64,000 nucleotides of DNA, taken from Bedellia somnulentella (lineage: Eukaryota > Arthropoda > Insecta > Lepidoptera > Bedelliidae). The stretch's first letter is position 1. The number at the start of each line of letters is the position of its first letter. The stretch lies in contig OY755197.1 in the NCBI GenBank assembly GCA_963576735.1, positions 5,096,501 through 5,160,500 of the forward strand, given 5' to 3'. A program made the position numbers and the translations under genes. This document shows, one piece after another, positions 20,881 to 31,704 of the stretch. The notes under the pieces were generated by a model, which saw only the letters and a list, made by a program, of their open reading frames with translations, was not told the origin of the DNA and ran no database searches.

Positions 20881-21239
20881 AACTTTAAATTTTTATTGTA
20901 GTGATAATTTGCTAAACTAAATCATTGGTTTCTTACTTAATAATGAAGGCTATCTTCTTTGTGCATAATGCACATTTTGTGTAAAATATTATGTGTCTGA
21001 CTATACCTAGGTTGGGAAATCGAACTCAGCATCCGAAAGAGCGAATCCATTTTTCTAACCCAGGTAATTTGGATATTAGGACATACTCTCCGAGAATCCA
21101 ACTTAGGTTGGATTTTCCAGGTTGAAAAGACCCATCACCAACAAACTTCATTTCACCATTTAACTGCCAAAAGTGGAATTTCTAATTTCTAAATGGCTAC
21201 CCCTTCTAAGGACTTATAGTCGTGAGTATGTCTCGTGAC

Positions 21240-21545
21240 TGCCTCCGTGGTCGCGCGATTAAGCGCTTGGCTTCAAGTACGGAGGTCTCGGGTTCGATCC
21301 CCGGGGGGGAAAAACTCACAAATTTAATTTGTAAGATTTATCCCAGCCTGGAAGGATATTGCAGGTTAGAATCACCTGATTATCCGAAAATTAAGAAGAT
21401 TCCGTGCTTCGGAGGGCACGTTAACTACGGTAGTATTCGTAAGACTGCCGACCCGCAATTGCAATTAGCCAGCGTGGTGGACTAAGGTCAAATCACCCTA
21501 TACAGGATAGGCTCGAGCCCCTTGGTGGGGACATATATGGGCTGT
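21240..21545 (+). mobile_element. SINE-2 (tRNA-headed)
   Basis: The head GCCTCCGTGGTCGCGCGATT contains a box A-like TGGTCGCGCGATTAAG. GGTTCGATCCCC is box B. The body continues CCAGCCTGGAAGGATATTG, CCGTGCTTCGGAGGGCACG and CCCTTGGTGGGGACATATAT to GGGCTGTGACATG. The 87-codon frame across it is not a gene. Confidence 0.75.
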
Positions 21546-21654
21546 GACATGTGTATGAATGTAGTAAAGGAAGGGAATAAGAAATTTGAGATGTGATCAG
21601 TTTTGGATTAAAAAATCTGAATCGTGTACCTCTCTGTGTCCATCAAGAACCATA

Positions 21655-21790
21655 GGCTATCTATGGTTTGATCATGATGTGATGGTTGTTAACGGGGAAA
21701 AATATGAGGGAAGGTTTGTTGACTAAGTTATACGATGGTTATACGACAGTGTGTTCCTACAGCCTCGAATCACGTCAAGGGCGGATCCAG
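21655..21790 (+). mobile_element. Degraded SINE-1
   Basis: GATGGTTGTTAACGGGGAAAA, GACTAAGTTATACG and CGACAGTGTGTTC follow SINE-1 order with many changes. Confidence 0.4.
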
Positions 21791-22119
21791 CCATTTGGGC
21801 AAGATGATTAGAAATCATTAAAACGATTACTGTAATAAGAAAATCAAGACGACATTAAAAATTTGAGAAAATCAAATCAGCATATTGTTGGAGCAGGTAG
21901 GCTATGAGCGCCATCTCAGCGTTAACATATAAAAACCTTAAACCTTAGGTCAGCTAGATTATTCAGCTCATTGTGAACCATGGAGTTCTGTACTTATCAA
22001 GAAGATGGCAGCCCAGGCAACGAGTAGGTATAACCAGGAAATGTCACAAGTGACAGTCTAACTAAGCTTGTCCATAATGTGACAGAATTTGGCTTAAATT
22101 GTCATTGACATTATGACAT

Positions 22120-22355
22120 TGACATTTTGACAACCGGTGGTGTTTGCATTGCATGCAGTTGAAGATTTGCGATTGTATAAATTTTTCGGAGTGATTCTCG
22201 GTTTTTATTTTTAAATCATAAAGCAAGTGCGTTAGCTCGATTGTAATTCCAGTGAGACGTTCTGCTGAAATATTGTCAGTGTTTTTGGAACTGAAAGCAT
22301 AATTAGAACAGTATTTTGTGCAGTGCACCTTTTTGAAGTTTCATCATAGACTGTC
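22120..22355 (+). promoter_or_regulatory. Candidate promoter and leader exon
   Basis: A less AT-rich stretch follows several TGACATT words (22082-22132) and ends at a strong donor, CTGTC|GTAAGTTT (22356). No coding frame is evident. It may be a non-coding first exon of a plus-strand transcript, but no downstream exon can be tied to it. Confidence 0.3.
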
Positions 22356-22807
22356 GTAAGTTTACTAATCGTATTACTTTGAAATATATTTTAACGCAAA
22401 TTATCCACTTGTATTATGTTTATTTCCGATATTATTTTACTAACGTATTAGATATTTGTATTTTTGAAATTACGCACATTCTTTCAAGGTCACAAATGAA
22501 CTTCTCTGAGCTCAATGTAATTTTAACAATTCGCTTCTATGTCCTCAAATTGTAGTATTTAAACGCCATATTTCTTATGATACAAAATCCATATAAATAA
22601 GTCCATACACATTAGGATAAAAGTCGAAAAGGCAGCACCTGGATCTTCAGAATCAAGGATAAAAAAAAGTTGAAATGATTCTAGAGCCCCTATGTATCAA
22701 TACGAAAGTGAAACCATAAATTGACACTAGCCATTAAGACAACTGCCATTAAACTCATTCATTAGAAGAGAACTCAGTTCCATTTCAATATCTCATGAGA
22801 CACTACT

Positions 22808-22992
22808 TAGCGTTAATAGGGCTTTTAAAGTGATTGTTGAGCGATGTGGCAATTGGTCTCCCCATTACCAACCACAAAAATATTTATCATAATTTTCCCT
22901 GCTCAGCTTCCAAAAATGTCTGAAAAATATTTAATTCTGAAACTCAGGCTACCCTGTTTGTGGGGGTTATTGTAATGACTATGTATGTGTAC
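22808..22992 (+). mobile_element. Degraded family-A copy
   Basis: TAGGGCTTTTAAAGTGATTG, TTGAGCGATGTGG, CCATTACCAACCA and CTCAGGCTACCC appear in family-A order, ending GACTATGTATGTG. Confidence 0.5.
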
Positions 22993-23066
22993 ATATATTT
23001 TTTGAAATTGCAAATGCAGTTGAGGATCAGGTTTATTTTTCTAGGTTTTTAATATTAGGTATTTAT

Positions 23067-23627
23067 TAGGGATGCAACGTTACCAATATGATAATCATAT
23101 ATCGGCGATTATCGTAAACCTTTACGATCATTCTTTATTGTAGATATTACAATACGATATTTTTACGATACAATTACTTCCAAATTTTTGAACAAGCTAC
23201 GAAGTCAAGTCTTCTAGTGAATCATTCATTTTCAAACAGAGACATGACTTTAAGTATTAGGGGGTTAGCACAAGATTAAGTATTGTTTTGTTTTCTGAAA
23301 AAGAATTTGCCAGTAATAAATTACGACTATAAGTTAAATTAATTAATAGTCAGTAAATGTAACAAATTAAACAGAAGTAACAATTTAAATCATAAGTTAA
23401 TAATGAAAATTGTTAAAATTAATAAGTATATTTATTAAATAACTTTTTTTTATACTTATACTTAGTCGTATAATAATAAAATACAACAAAGCTTCCAATA
23501 AATTTATGAAAATGATATTAAAAAAATATCGTAATGCATTCGTATCGTAATTTGTTATCGTATTTGGCCATTACAATGTATTCATCATTCGTATTGGTAT
23601 CGTAATAGACGTATTGTTGCATCCCTA
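23067..23627. mobile_element. hAT-type MITE with 8-bp target duplication
   Basis: The terminal inverted repeats are TAGGGATGCAAC and GTTGCATCCCTA. They are flanked by the exact 8-bp duplication GTATTTAT (23059-23066 and 23628-23635). The 8-bp duplication and the AGGG(A/T)TG-like end fit the hAT superfamily. TATCGTAA and TACGATA words crowd both subterminal regions and may be transposase-binding repeats. No transposase frame is present. Confidence 0.9.
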
Positions 23628-23912
23628 GTATTTATATTAGGTTGTAGGTATGTTGTTTGCAATATTTTGCTAGACAACTAAATTGTTAGTACATAAATGG
23701 TGCTCAAATTGTAGGAACCAGTCTACCATTGGCAGAAAAAGTATTCTGTTAATTATTATAATTCAGAGGCAACCACAATATATAATAAGAATAAGAATAC
23801 TTTTATTTTCGCACACATTTCACATTGCTTTGCTTTTTCTGGAGGTGTACTAATATAACATAATGTTGATCATTCCTGGCACAATCATAGCTTTTTTATA
23901 GTGATACAACAT

Positions 23913-24216
23913 ACAACTGTGATAGTTCTCTGGGTAGAACACCTGCCTGTCATGCAGATTCAGACCTACATCAATGTGGTAGCCATAGTATCATGGTTGG
24001 TAATGATGAAAGAAAACATAGTGAGCAAATCCAGAGGGCGAAGTTGGACTTAGTCATGTGACAGTGCAATCATACAAATGGTGTTAGTCCTGCCCCCTAT
24101 CACTTGAGTACACTGTCCAAGCAAATGTGAGAATTCTGAGCACCAACTAACAATAATGTCAGGTTATGTTCAGTAGTATTAAAATATGTGCCATTCCTTA
24201 GGGGATATACAACCCC
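23913..24216 (+). mobile_element. Old SINE-1 copy with head
   Basis: A tRNA-like head (GTGATAGTTCTCTGGGTAGA, CTGTCATGCAG) is followed by GACTTAGTCATGTGACAGTG, CCTGCCCCCTATCACTTGAG and GGGGATATACA. The head is close to tRNA-Asp, which hints at its origin. Confidence 0.65.
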
Positions 24217-24865
24217 CTGCAGGCTAAGAAAAGTTAGGTCACATTTAGGTTAGGTTATGTATAAAACGAGCAAGAGAAGCGCAGTGGAGCGAGCACCTTA
24301 AATGCATATCTGTATTTGTAATATATGGAAAATGATTTTGTTGAAATAATATTATTCTTATTCAATATTTTCAACATAACAGACAATATTATCCTAGAAA
24401 CAATATTATTATTTAGAAAAATATGATCATTGAATGTTACGAAGAAAAAAGTTCTTAAAAAAAAAAATTGTCATGAAAAATCTTGGTAGAAACATTATAA
24501 AAAAAAATATGAACTCTTACTGTTATGACCTCTATTAATAGTATTCAAAATGTATGTATAAATCAAGTATGACAAATAAAATTATTAAAAGTGATTATTT
24601 ATTAGGAACACCAATCGTTAGAAGAACAATGAATATGATTTAGAATTTAATTTAATTTTATGTGAGCCAATATGAACCCATAGAAAGTTGTAGGTTATTG
24701 TCACCAATTTAAAAAAAAAAACTAAAATTTTAAAACAATTAAATATTAAGGGGGTCCCCTATACAATACACTTGTCTCGTCTTTTTGCTCAATATTAAAA
24801 ATGGTAACAAGAAGATACTTCATATTTTCACAGAAAATGTATTTGTGTATTACCTTTCAAAATAC
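24217..24865. other. Non-coding stretch
   Basis: AT-rich. Nothing recognised. Confidence 0.4.
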
Positions 24866-25115
24866 ATGTCAATGATTACATTAATGATGAAGTGGCTTGG
24901 TGTCATCAGGGCTCTGTGCAGGATGTTTCCGGGCTAACACCAAAATTGTAATGGACGTAAAAAAGATGTGTGTTGACGAGTTTCTTACGGGTTCTTCTCT
25001 CAACAAAACACCTTCCGAATCCGAAGTAAACTTAGTATTAAGTTAAAATTTGACGTTCAAAAAACAAAGATTTATCTTTTTATTTTGAAATAAATGATTA
25101 TTTTATTTTATTTTA
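24866..25115 (+). mobile_element. Retroelement E 3' end
   Basis: Second copy of the element at 10184-10412, with a (TTTTA)n tail. Confidence 0.7.
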
Positions 25116-25135
25116 ATGACAATAAAATATAAATA

Positions 25136-25306
25136 AGAGGGGGGTTCCATACAAAAAGCGTAATTTTTAAGCAATTTCGACACGATCTTATTAAACAGGT
25201 GGACACTTCAAATTAGTATACCTACAACAAACGTGATTTTCTATTGTAGATCATAGTACGGAACCCCTTGTGCGGGGGGCTGACTCGCACTTGGCCGGGT
25301 TTTCTA
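25136..25306 (+). repeat. GGTTCCGTA-type repeat, short copy
   Basis: GGGGGGTTCCATAC at the left, TAGTACGGAACCCC at the right, then GACTCGCACTTGGCCGG, as in the repeat at 446-978. Confidence 0.6.
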
Positions 25307-25500
25307 TTTTGCATACAACGTCTGCTCACACACCAAATCGTCCACGAAATCACACATTATCGTTCACACTATTTCTCGCCATGTCGCACAATCTTATATT
25401 ACATAAATTTCTGAGGGACTTCGTTTCCACTGGATTAACGCTACTTTCATGCTTCTTCAGCTATACCCAATATTCACTACATCAATTATTATTCGATTAA
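25307..25500 (-). pseudogene. LINE-B reverse transcriptase relic
   Basis: The reverse strand matches the RT C-terminus at 11584-11860 block by block (GAAGCATGAAAG, TCCCTCAGAAA, GTGCGACATGGC in diverged form). Frame is broken. Confidence 0.5.
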
Positions 25501-25620
25501 CTATTTTGTGGCCTTCTCCAACCTCTTCTCAAGTGTTAAAAGGGTGGTCCCTTATTTATTCTTAGTGTTTGTTAAGTAGTGGCTCTTTGGCGCTCACTTT
25601 GCACTCGGTAAACTACAAGT

Positions 25621-25742
25621 GCTGTGTAGTGGGCTTAGAATAGCATTAACATATTCCTTCTAGTCGGCGTCGTTTACGAAGCTACTAAAAGTATTGATCC
25701 TTTTAAGTAATTGTTGAGCAATGTGCCTCAATCACCAACCAT
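25621..25742 (+). mobile_element. Degraded family-A head
   Basis: TGTGTAGTGGGCTTAGAATA followed by remnants of the head ending CAATCACCAACC. Confidence 0.5.
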
Positions 25743-25866
25743 TGGTTTATTTTACAATATTTTCTATACTCACAATCTTTCACCCATTACGGATACATAC
25801 CTGTAAGTATAGGTAAGTATTGTAGATTAACCACTAATATTTCACAAGTATTAGTATAGAAACCGT

Positions 25867-25960
25867 ATGACGTCATAATCCGTGACCAATCAGAACGCGA
25901 GGCCGCAGGGGCTTGCCGTGACGTGCGCACGCTCATGTACGCTCCGTGACATTTAAATGA
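25867..25960. promoter_or_regulatory. CRE plus CCAAT module
   Basis: TGACGTCA is followed after 9 bases by GACCAATCAGAACGCG and a GC-rich stretch with CCGTGACGTGCGCAC. A similar pair occurs at 30149-30220. It could be a promoter or part of a dispersed repeat; no transcript can be assigned. Confidence 0.3.
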
Positions 25961-26016
25961 CATTGCGCTCTCGCTGCACTAAACTATGTTCGATATATCA
26001 CGTTTCTGACTATACG

Positions 26017-26302
26017 TACATACATACATATATTCACGGCTATAAATCCTTTAACGGGGTAGCCAGAGCTATGGAATGGGAAATTCCTCAGCCACACTCA
26101 CTCCTTAGGAAGTTGATTTGGGAAAATATGGTAATAATAAATGTATTTGGTGACGGGTCTCCACCACCAAATACATTTATTATGACCATACCACACCGCC
26201 CAAAAATCACTTAAAAAGCCCCTATACCCTTAGTCGCCTCTTACGATCACCCACGGGTAGAAATGGGGTAGTGTTATTCTAAGCCGACTTATTCTACACG
26301 GC
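26017..26302 (-). mobile_element. Family-A retroposon with internal inverted duplication
   Basis: Complete copy. In the middle, AATGTATTTGGTG and its inverse CACCAAATACATT lie around TCTCCAC, an added small hairpin not seen in other copies. Confidence 0.75.
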
Positions 26303-26485
26303 AAATGGGTTTCTGTCTATATTTGTTGTATTATCGTTATTTGATATTGAAATAGAATTTGTGGTGTTTTGATGGACTTGGGTTCTAAAGTACAGGAATG
26401 AGAATCGTTTTGAAATAAACCTTGGAATCTTGAATTGTACTTTTTTAACATCTTAAGTGTAAGGAATGAAAATATTAAACTTCTT

Positions 26486-26552
26486 TGTCAGGATTGTGCA
26501 AAGTGGCAATCGATAATGTTTGTCTTCCCATTGGCAACATTGTTTGAATGTT
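26486..26552 (+). mobile_element. LINE-B 3' end relic
   Basis: GTCAGGATTGTGCAAAGTGG and CAATCGATAATGTTTG, then CTTCCCATTGGCAAC. Confidence 0.45.
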
Positions 26553-26836
26553 AATCACATATTTTATAGAATGGATAATATTGCAATAGCATTGACAATC
26601 TGATATTCTAATTATTTATTAATTTAATCACAGGCACAAAATAGTGAAAGGCGTCCAATGCTCAATTACCTCATAAATATTGCTTCATCCCTTACCTCTA
26701 TTACACCATTGTAAAGAAATTCATTAGTGCTTTATTAAATAGCCATGGAAGCTTCCTCACAATTTTCTTACCGTTACACAAAAAGAAATTATGCTATATT
26801 TGGTGGCAGCTATATCGTCAAGTGAAATACTGCAGC

Positions 26837-27116
26837 GCAAGCACGAGCACTATTTTATCGACACGATAACGATTAGAATGAGATGGCAGTATACGATACT
26901 AAGTAAGTGCGTAAGAGATGGCTGCTTTATCCCACGCGATAACTAGTTTAAACACGGCTCGTGCTCGCCCTTCTGTATAGCAAGCACGAGCGCTATTTTA
27001 TCGACATGATAACGGTTAGAATGAGATGGCAGTATACGATACTAAGTAAGTGCGTAAGAGATGGCTGCTTTATCCCACGCGATAACTAGTTTAAACACGG
27101 CTCGTGCTTGCCCTTC
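26837..27116 (+). mobile_element. Two MITE-F copies in tandem
   Basis: 26837-26973 and 26980-27116 are nearly identical and in the same orientation, with about 6 bases between. Each runs from GCAAGCACGAGC to GGCTCGTGC(T/C)(T/C)GCCCTTCTG and contains GATGGCAGTATACGATACTA. Same-direction neighbours suggest local duplication rather than two insertions. Confidence 0.85.
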
Positions 27117-27304
27117 TGGTGTGCAACAGACGTTCTCAAGCCAGTCAATCGTGCAACCAACGTGGTGTGATACGAGGAATTTTTTAATCGGTGTAAACAG
27201 GTTTTCCGCCTACAAATCATTTCGATCATGATATACTTTAACTTTGCTTATTGGTTGACATACAAGGTACCTTGATGTCTGCCTGCCAAAAGATAACAAA
27301 CCGT

Positions 27305-27571
27305 CAACCATAGAGAACATACATACATATACTCACGGCTATATATCACTTAAAGGGGTAGCCAGAGCTGTGGAAAAAAAAAAATTTTCCTCAGCCACTT
27401 TTTGAAGTTATGGGGGAAGAGATGGTAATAATATAGCTGTATAGTGTCGGCTTAGAATAGCACTACCCCATTTCTACCCATGGGTGATCGTAAGAGGCGA
27501 CTAAGGGTTAGGGGCTTTTTGAGTAACTTTTGGGCGATGTGGTTGGAGACCCGTCACCAACCATAGAGAAC
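27305..27571 (-). mobile_element. Family-A copy with 5' inversion and 14-bp target duplication
   Basis: 27319-27435 is the tail half on the minus strand. 27436-27557 is the head half on the plus strand, beginning GCTGTATAGTGTCGGCTTAG. Together they cover almost the whole element. CAACCATAGAGAAC occurs exactly at 27305-27318 and 27558-27571; part of the right copy could overlap element sequence. A 5' half inverted against an intact 3' half is the mark of twin priming during LINE-type retrotransposition. Confidence 0.75.
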
Positions 27572-27691
27572 TTAGCTAAATAGAGAAAAAAAGAAGAATT
27601 TCAAAATTCGTAAGTGGTTCAGTGTATTTCCAGCCACTGACTTAAGCGAAGCAAATGTATGAGCAACAAAAGTCACAACATTGAAACAATT

Positions 27692-27940
27692 GCCGTGTAG
27701 TGTCGGCTTAGAATAACACTACCCCATTTCTACTTGTTGGTGATCGTAAGAGGCGACTAAGGGTATAGGGGCTTTTTAAGTGATTTTTGGGCGACGTGGT
27801 TGGAGACCCGTCACCAAAAACATTTATTATTACCATCTTTTCCCCAATCAATTTCCAAAAGTGGCTGAGGAATTCCTCATTCCAAAGCTCTGGCTACCCC
27901 GTTAAGGGATTTATTGCCGTGAGTATATGTATGTATGTAT
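27692..27940 (+). mobile_element. Family-A retroposon, full length
   Basis: GCCGTGTAGTGTCGGCTTAG through to GCCGTGAGTATATG and (GTAT)n. Confidence 0.85.
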
Positions 27941-28129
27941 GAATCAACCAATCAGGATGTTGGGATAACTTATTTTGACCGGAATTTATTCAGCAATTTT
28001 TGTAGTGAACTACGTTTAGTGTCCACTCTATTAACAAGTCCTCTATGCCGTCAACACAAGCCAATATAGCAAGAAAGTTATTTCTTCTTAAAACTGTATC
28101 TTCTCATTTCGTTACATCGCAGTTAAAGC

Positions 28130-28265
28130 ATTACTAGCATGAACGACCTTTTAACTATATTACGCGTTGTAAAAAAACCACCATCACTTTCGCACTTACA
28201 TAGTATTGTATACTTTTATCTCTTTCTAATCGCTAGTCTCCTATAACACTCGTTAGTCTCTAGAA
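28130..28265 (-). mobile_element. Degraded MITE-F copy
   Basis: TTTCGCACTTACATAGTATT, GTATACTTTTATCTC and TCTAATCGCTAG follow MITE-F order. Confidence 0.4.
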
Positions 28266-29146
28266 AGCGAGTTAAGGTACAAGAGAACGTCATTTAATTA
28301 ATGCAAAGTAATCGTATTTGGATAAAATTGTTGAAAATACGCTACACCAAAAAATCAATCATGAGATAGGATGCATTTTTTCTTTCCGCTAAATGTTGTA
28401 ACTATAGTGATTACTTTTTAAAGGAAGAAGTTCTTATTATTATCTTAATCCTTATTTCTTATCTTCATTTTCATTTAAGACTATAACTTCTCTCCCACTG
28501 CTCACACTTTTTTATTGCTAATACAGAGTCACCAACTTATATGGAGAATAAAGCACAGGGCCACGTTTGAAAAGCTTTTATCACTCGTGAATCCAGTATA
28601 AAGTATTAAATACGGGACGTTTTACTCTTAACTCTTGTAATGTGGACAAACGCATGATATATAGAAGAATGACTAAGGTGAATGAAAATATTTATGGGTT
28701 AAAAATTGGCGTTTATTGAGAATGAGCAGAGTTTAACTCTAAATGTTTGTCTTGATAGTTGTAAGTGGACAGGGAGGGATCCCTGTCCCCTAATGATACA
28801 CAATAATTTCGGCTTTTTTAAACTCTTTGAAGGGTTGCATCAAAACTTAAAAATTCATCGAGCATCTCTGTGTTTCCAAAATGGCGTTGTTTGTTTTCCC
28901 TATTTAGCATTTTACAGATAAGTTGGTCAATCTGTATTAGTAGCTATCTCTTGAGCAAATCGTGTACGACACGCCTCTAAGAGCGTTTGCAGTACGTTTA
29001 ACTTTAACGCACGTTCGATGTCGGTTTGTAGCAATACACACAAATCAGACACAGCTCATCCATTTTGTCTAAAAATACGTGAAGACAGGCATGTTATTAA
29101 GCAAGTTGCTGATGAATTTACATTTAAAATAAATAGAATAAGCAGT
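28266..29146. other. Non-coding stretch
   Basis: A 71-codon frame near 28706 has no recognised domain. Nothing else found. Confidence 0.4.
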
Positions 29147-29156
29147 TTCTAGACGT

Positions 29157-29530
29157 AACATGAACATAACATAAACATAAACGTTCACGCCGAATATCCC
29201 GGAAGGGGTTGGCAGAGGTACTAATACTTCTGAACATCACGTGACTTTGTCACCTGGTGTTCGGAGTACCCACGTTTTGCATGGACAGTGTACTCACGTG
29301 ATAGGGGGCAGGCCTATCGCCGTTTTGTACGAATACACTGTCACATGACTAAGTACAACTCAGCCATGTGGGTTTCCTCACGATGTTTTCCCTCACCGTT
29401 AACAACCATGATAAATTAACCACACATATGTCTTTAGAAAAGACAAATTGGTGTAGGCCCGACCCAGGATTTGAACACTAGTCGTTTGCACGATAACCGA
29501 GTGTTCTACCCACTGGGCTATCATGGTTGG
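29157..29530 (-). mobile_element. SINE-1, full length, with 10-bp target duplication
   Basis: The reverse strand begins with the tRNA-like head CCATGATAGCCCAGTGGGTA (box A), GTGTTCAAATCC (box B) and GTCGGGCCTACACC. It runs through the whole body to GGGATATTCGGCGTGAACG and a (TTTATG)n tail. TTCTAGACGT flanks it exactly at 29147-29156 and 29531-29540. Confidence 0.9.
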
Positions 29531-29540
29531 TTCTAGACGT

Positions 29541-30382
29541 CTCTTCTTCTTAACAATATTTTGCAAACCGACACGGTAGAGTAACAAATTAATATACAAT
29601 ATCAGTTTATGATTTATCTGTTAAAGAAACGTGAATGTTGTTCGTATCGAAGTGAAAATGGTGTATTCGTGATGTAAAGCACGTACTCGCCTTATGCCGT
29701 AAGTTCAAGTAGAAATCATGCAATCTGTAGCCGTAATGAGCTAGGCATATCAAGCCCCGTTTGTGTCCTAGTTATGGTCTAACATCGTAGGAACACAGAG
29801 AATATCTGCAATATTTCTAAAAGAGTATTCAAACTATAGCTAAACCGAAGACTAACTTTTCTGCTCCGATGTTTTGAATGTTAGATTTACATCGCTCTTT
29901 ATCGAAAAATCTATAAGCTGTATTTGATCATGCTAATACTCATAATTTTAGAAACACCTCGGGCCATCTAGATCTTTCGAAATTTAGTTTATAGTAAAAC
30001 AATAAAGAGGGGCGGGTATATTCTATACAAATTAAGCAACCTGTTTAAATAATCTCTATTCGCCAAATTTATTATGTCGAAACATAGTATATATGTTTAA
30101 ATTTATAATTCAAAGGTCACGTTATCAAACGCTGTATTATTGCTTCATATCGTGACGTCACGAAGGCGCGACTGCTGTCGACCAATCAGAAAGCGGGCTT
30201 TGAGGGGCTCGTCAGTTTTATCGATTCTTGCGCATACCGCAGCTGGATAACCGGTTGGCTGGTGGAAAATTTGTTTTCTTGATATGGTTTTCCTTGTAGG
30301 ATTAGTTTGGAAACCGATTTGGTGTACAAATTGCCTTAGGTACTTGAAGTATTCACAATAACGGCGATATTCTGACCCTTGA
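29541..30382. other. Non-coding stretch with CRE/CCAAT module
   Basis: GTGACGTCAC at 30152, then GACCAATCAGAAAGCGGGC at 30180, resembles 25867-25960. No gene is recognised. Confidence 0.35.
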
Positions 30383-30462
30383 CACGTGAATACTCTGTCC
30401 AAGCAAAACGTGGGTACTCTAGATACCATGTGACAAATATGTCACGTAAATTTCAGAAGTAG
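30383..30462 (+). mobile_element. SINE-1 fragment
   Basis: CACGTGAATACTCTGTCCAA, GCAAAACGTGGGTACTCT and TTTCAGAAGTA match the second half of SINE-1. Confidence 0.6.
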
Positions 30463-31350
30463 GTGTCAATTTTGAGTTACAGTGTTCTTGAACTTTCGAT
30501 TTAATTGAGTTTGAGACAGGGTTATTGAAATTGAAACATTTTGTTTATAAATGCTGCTGTTACTTAATTTTAAAGACCAAAGGTGTTTTATTTATTATAC
30601 CAAAAAAAAATTTTTACTTACTACTACAAAATTTTAAAGGAAAATGGTGTAATTCTTAACCATTTCTAAAAAGCAATCCTCAGTCGCAGTGCCACATATT
30701 AACCAAGACCTTTACAACCGTTCTTGTGTTCAGCCATTATTGCTTTAATAGCATACGCAATATGTTTATTCAAATAAACGACACATATTAAAATGGAATG
30801 CGAATATTTTAGCCACGATTTACTCTACATACGCACAAAAGCAAGGTCTTATGATAAAGCTGGTATGATTCAAGGTTAAGGTGAAATTGTGTTCAGACAC
30901 TCGCATAAAGAGTCACGTGAGAATTGTACAACAAGCCTAACTGGAATCCTTATTTTATTCCATTAGAGTTGAACATTTAGATCTGTATTCTTTGTCGTTG
31001 GTTTTATAGAGAATTGGAGAGTCAAGTTTTTTGAAAATCAACACGCTTAGTATTGTCCGTTTTTGTCAATATTCTAGTTCAAACTAAAATACACAAATGC
31101 GATTCAATAATCTGAAATACAATCATTTAAAAATTTGGAAAAATAGCTTAACGCTTTATTAAATCACATAGAAAATGTTTTCAAAATCTGTTCCTGAGGA
31201 AGAGGGCTGCATTGCTCCAGCCAGCCTTTTAACAACAACCTACATTTTAGTTGAAGGCCCATTTTAATGATCGTGCTGATTCTCTTGGCAAAATATGCGC
31301 TAGCATTTGGATCCCTTAAAGTTACGAGTAGGCGCGAAATATTATATAAG
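30463..31350. other. Non-coding stretch
   Basis: Nothing recognised. Confidence 0.4.
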
Positions 31351-31490
31351 GACAAGCACGAGCGCTATTTTATCGACACGATAATGGTTAGAATGAGATG
31401 GCAGTATACGATACTAAGTAAGTGCGTAAAAGATGGCTGCTTTATCCCACGCGATAACTAGTTTAAACAAGGCTCGTGCTTGCCCTGCTG
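31351..31490 (+). mobile_element. MITE-F copy
   Basis: GACAAGCACGAGCGCTATTT to GGCTCGTGCTTGCC, with the usual interior. Confidence 0.8.
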
Positions 31491-31523
31491 AAGAAACTAG
31501 TGGTAGAAAATGAGGGTTATCTT

Positions 31524-31625
31524 CAAACATACATACATATACTAACATCATTCGTTTCTATTGAAGTAGACAGAGACTATTGATCCCGACTATGTACGCC
31601 CGGCCTACCTCTTTCTTGAGTTTTA
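31524..31625 (-). mobile_element. LINE-B 3' end relic
   Basis: CATACATACATATACTAACA, then GAAGTAGACAGAGACTATTG and a diverged remainder. Confidence 0.55.
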
Positions 31626-31704
31626 TTTATATAGTAACTTAAAACTCTGGATAAAAGTGAATCCCTCTTCGCATTTCGGGCATCAAATGACAAAGTTACA
31701 ATAA

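Larger units (their letters stand above)
20166..21124. mobile_element. TIR transposon with about 80-bp imperfect inverted repeats
   Basis: The left end has CAACCTGGAAAATCCAACCT then TTGGATTCT, TGTCCTA, TATC and GGTTAGA. The reverse of the right end has the same words in the same order. It contains a SINE-3 (20347-20577) and a family-A copy (20637-20880), so its own length is roughly 480 bp. No coding capacity and no clear target duplication are seen. Confidence 0.65.
20097..21234 (+). mobile_element. Family-A copy interrupted by a TIR element
   Basis: The head (GTGTAGTGACGGCTTAGAAT, 20100-20163) and tail (ACCCATCACCAAC to GTCGTGAGTATGTC, 21128-21234) belong to one plus-strand family-A element. 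A TIR element lies between them, together with some loss of the middle. Confidence 0.6.

Noticed and set aside
21222..21485. 87-codon open frame with apparently good codon use
   Set aside because: It runs across a tRNA-headed SINE, including its box A and box B, so it is not a gene.
30145..30429. 94-codon minus-strand frame
   Set aside because: Its first part is a SINE-1 fragment and the rest covers the CRE/CCAAT stretch; no domain is seen.
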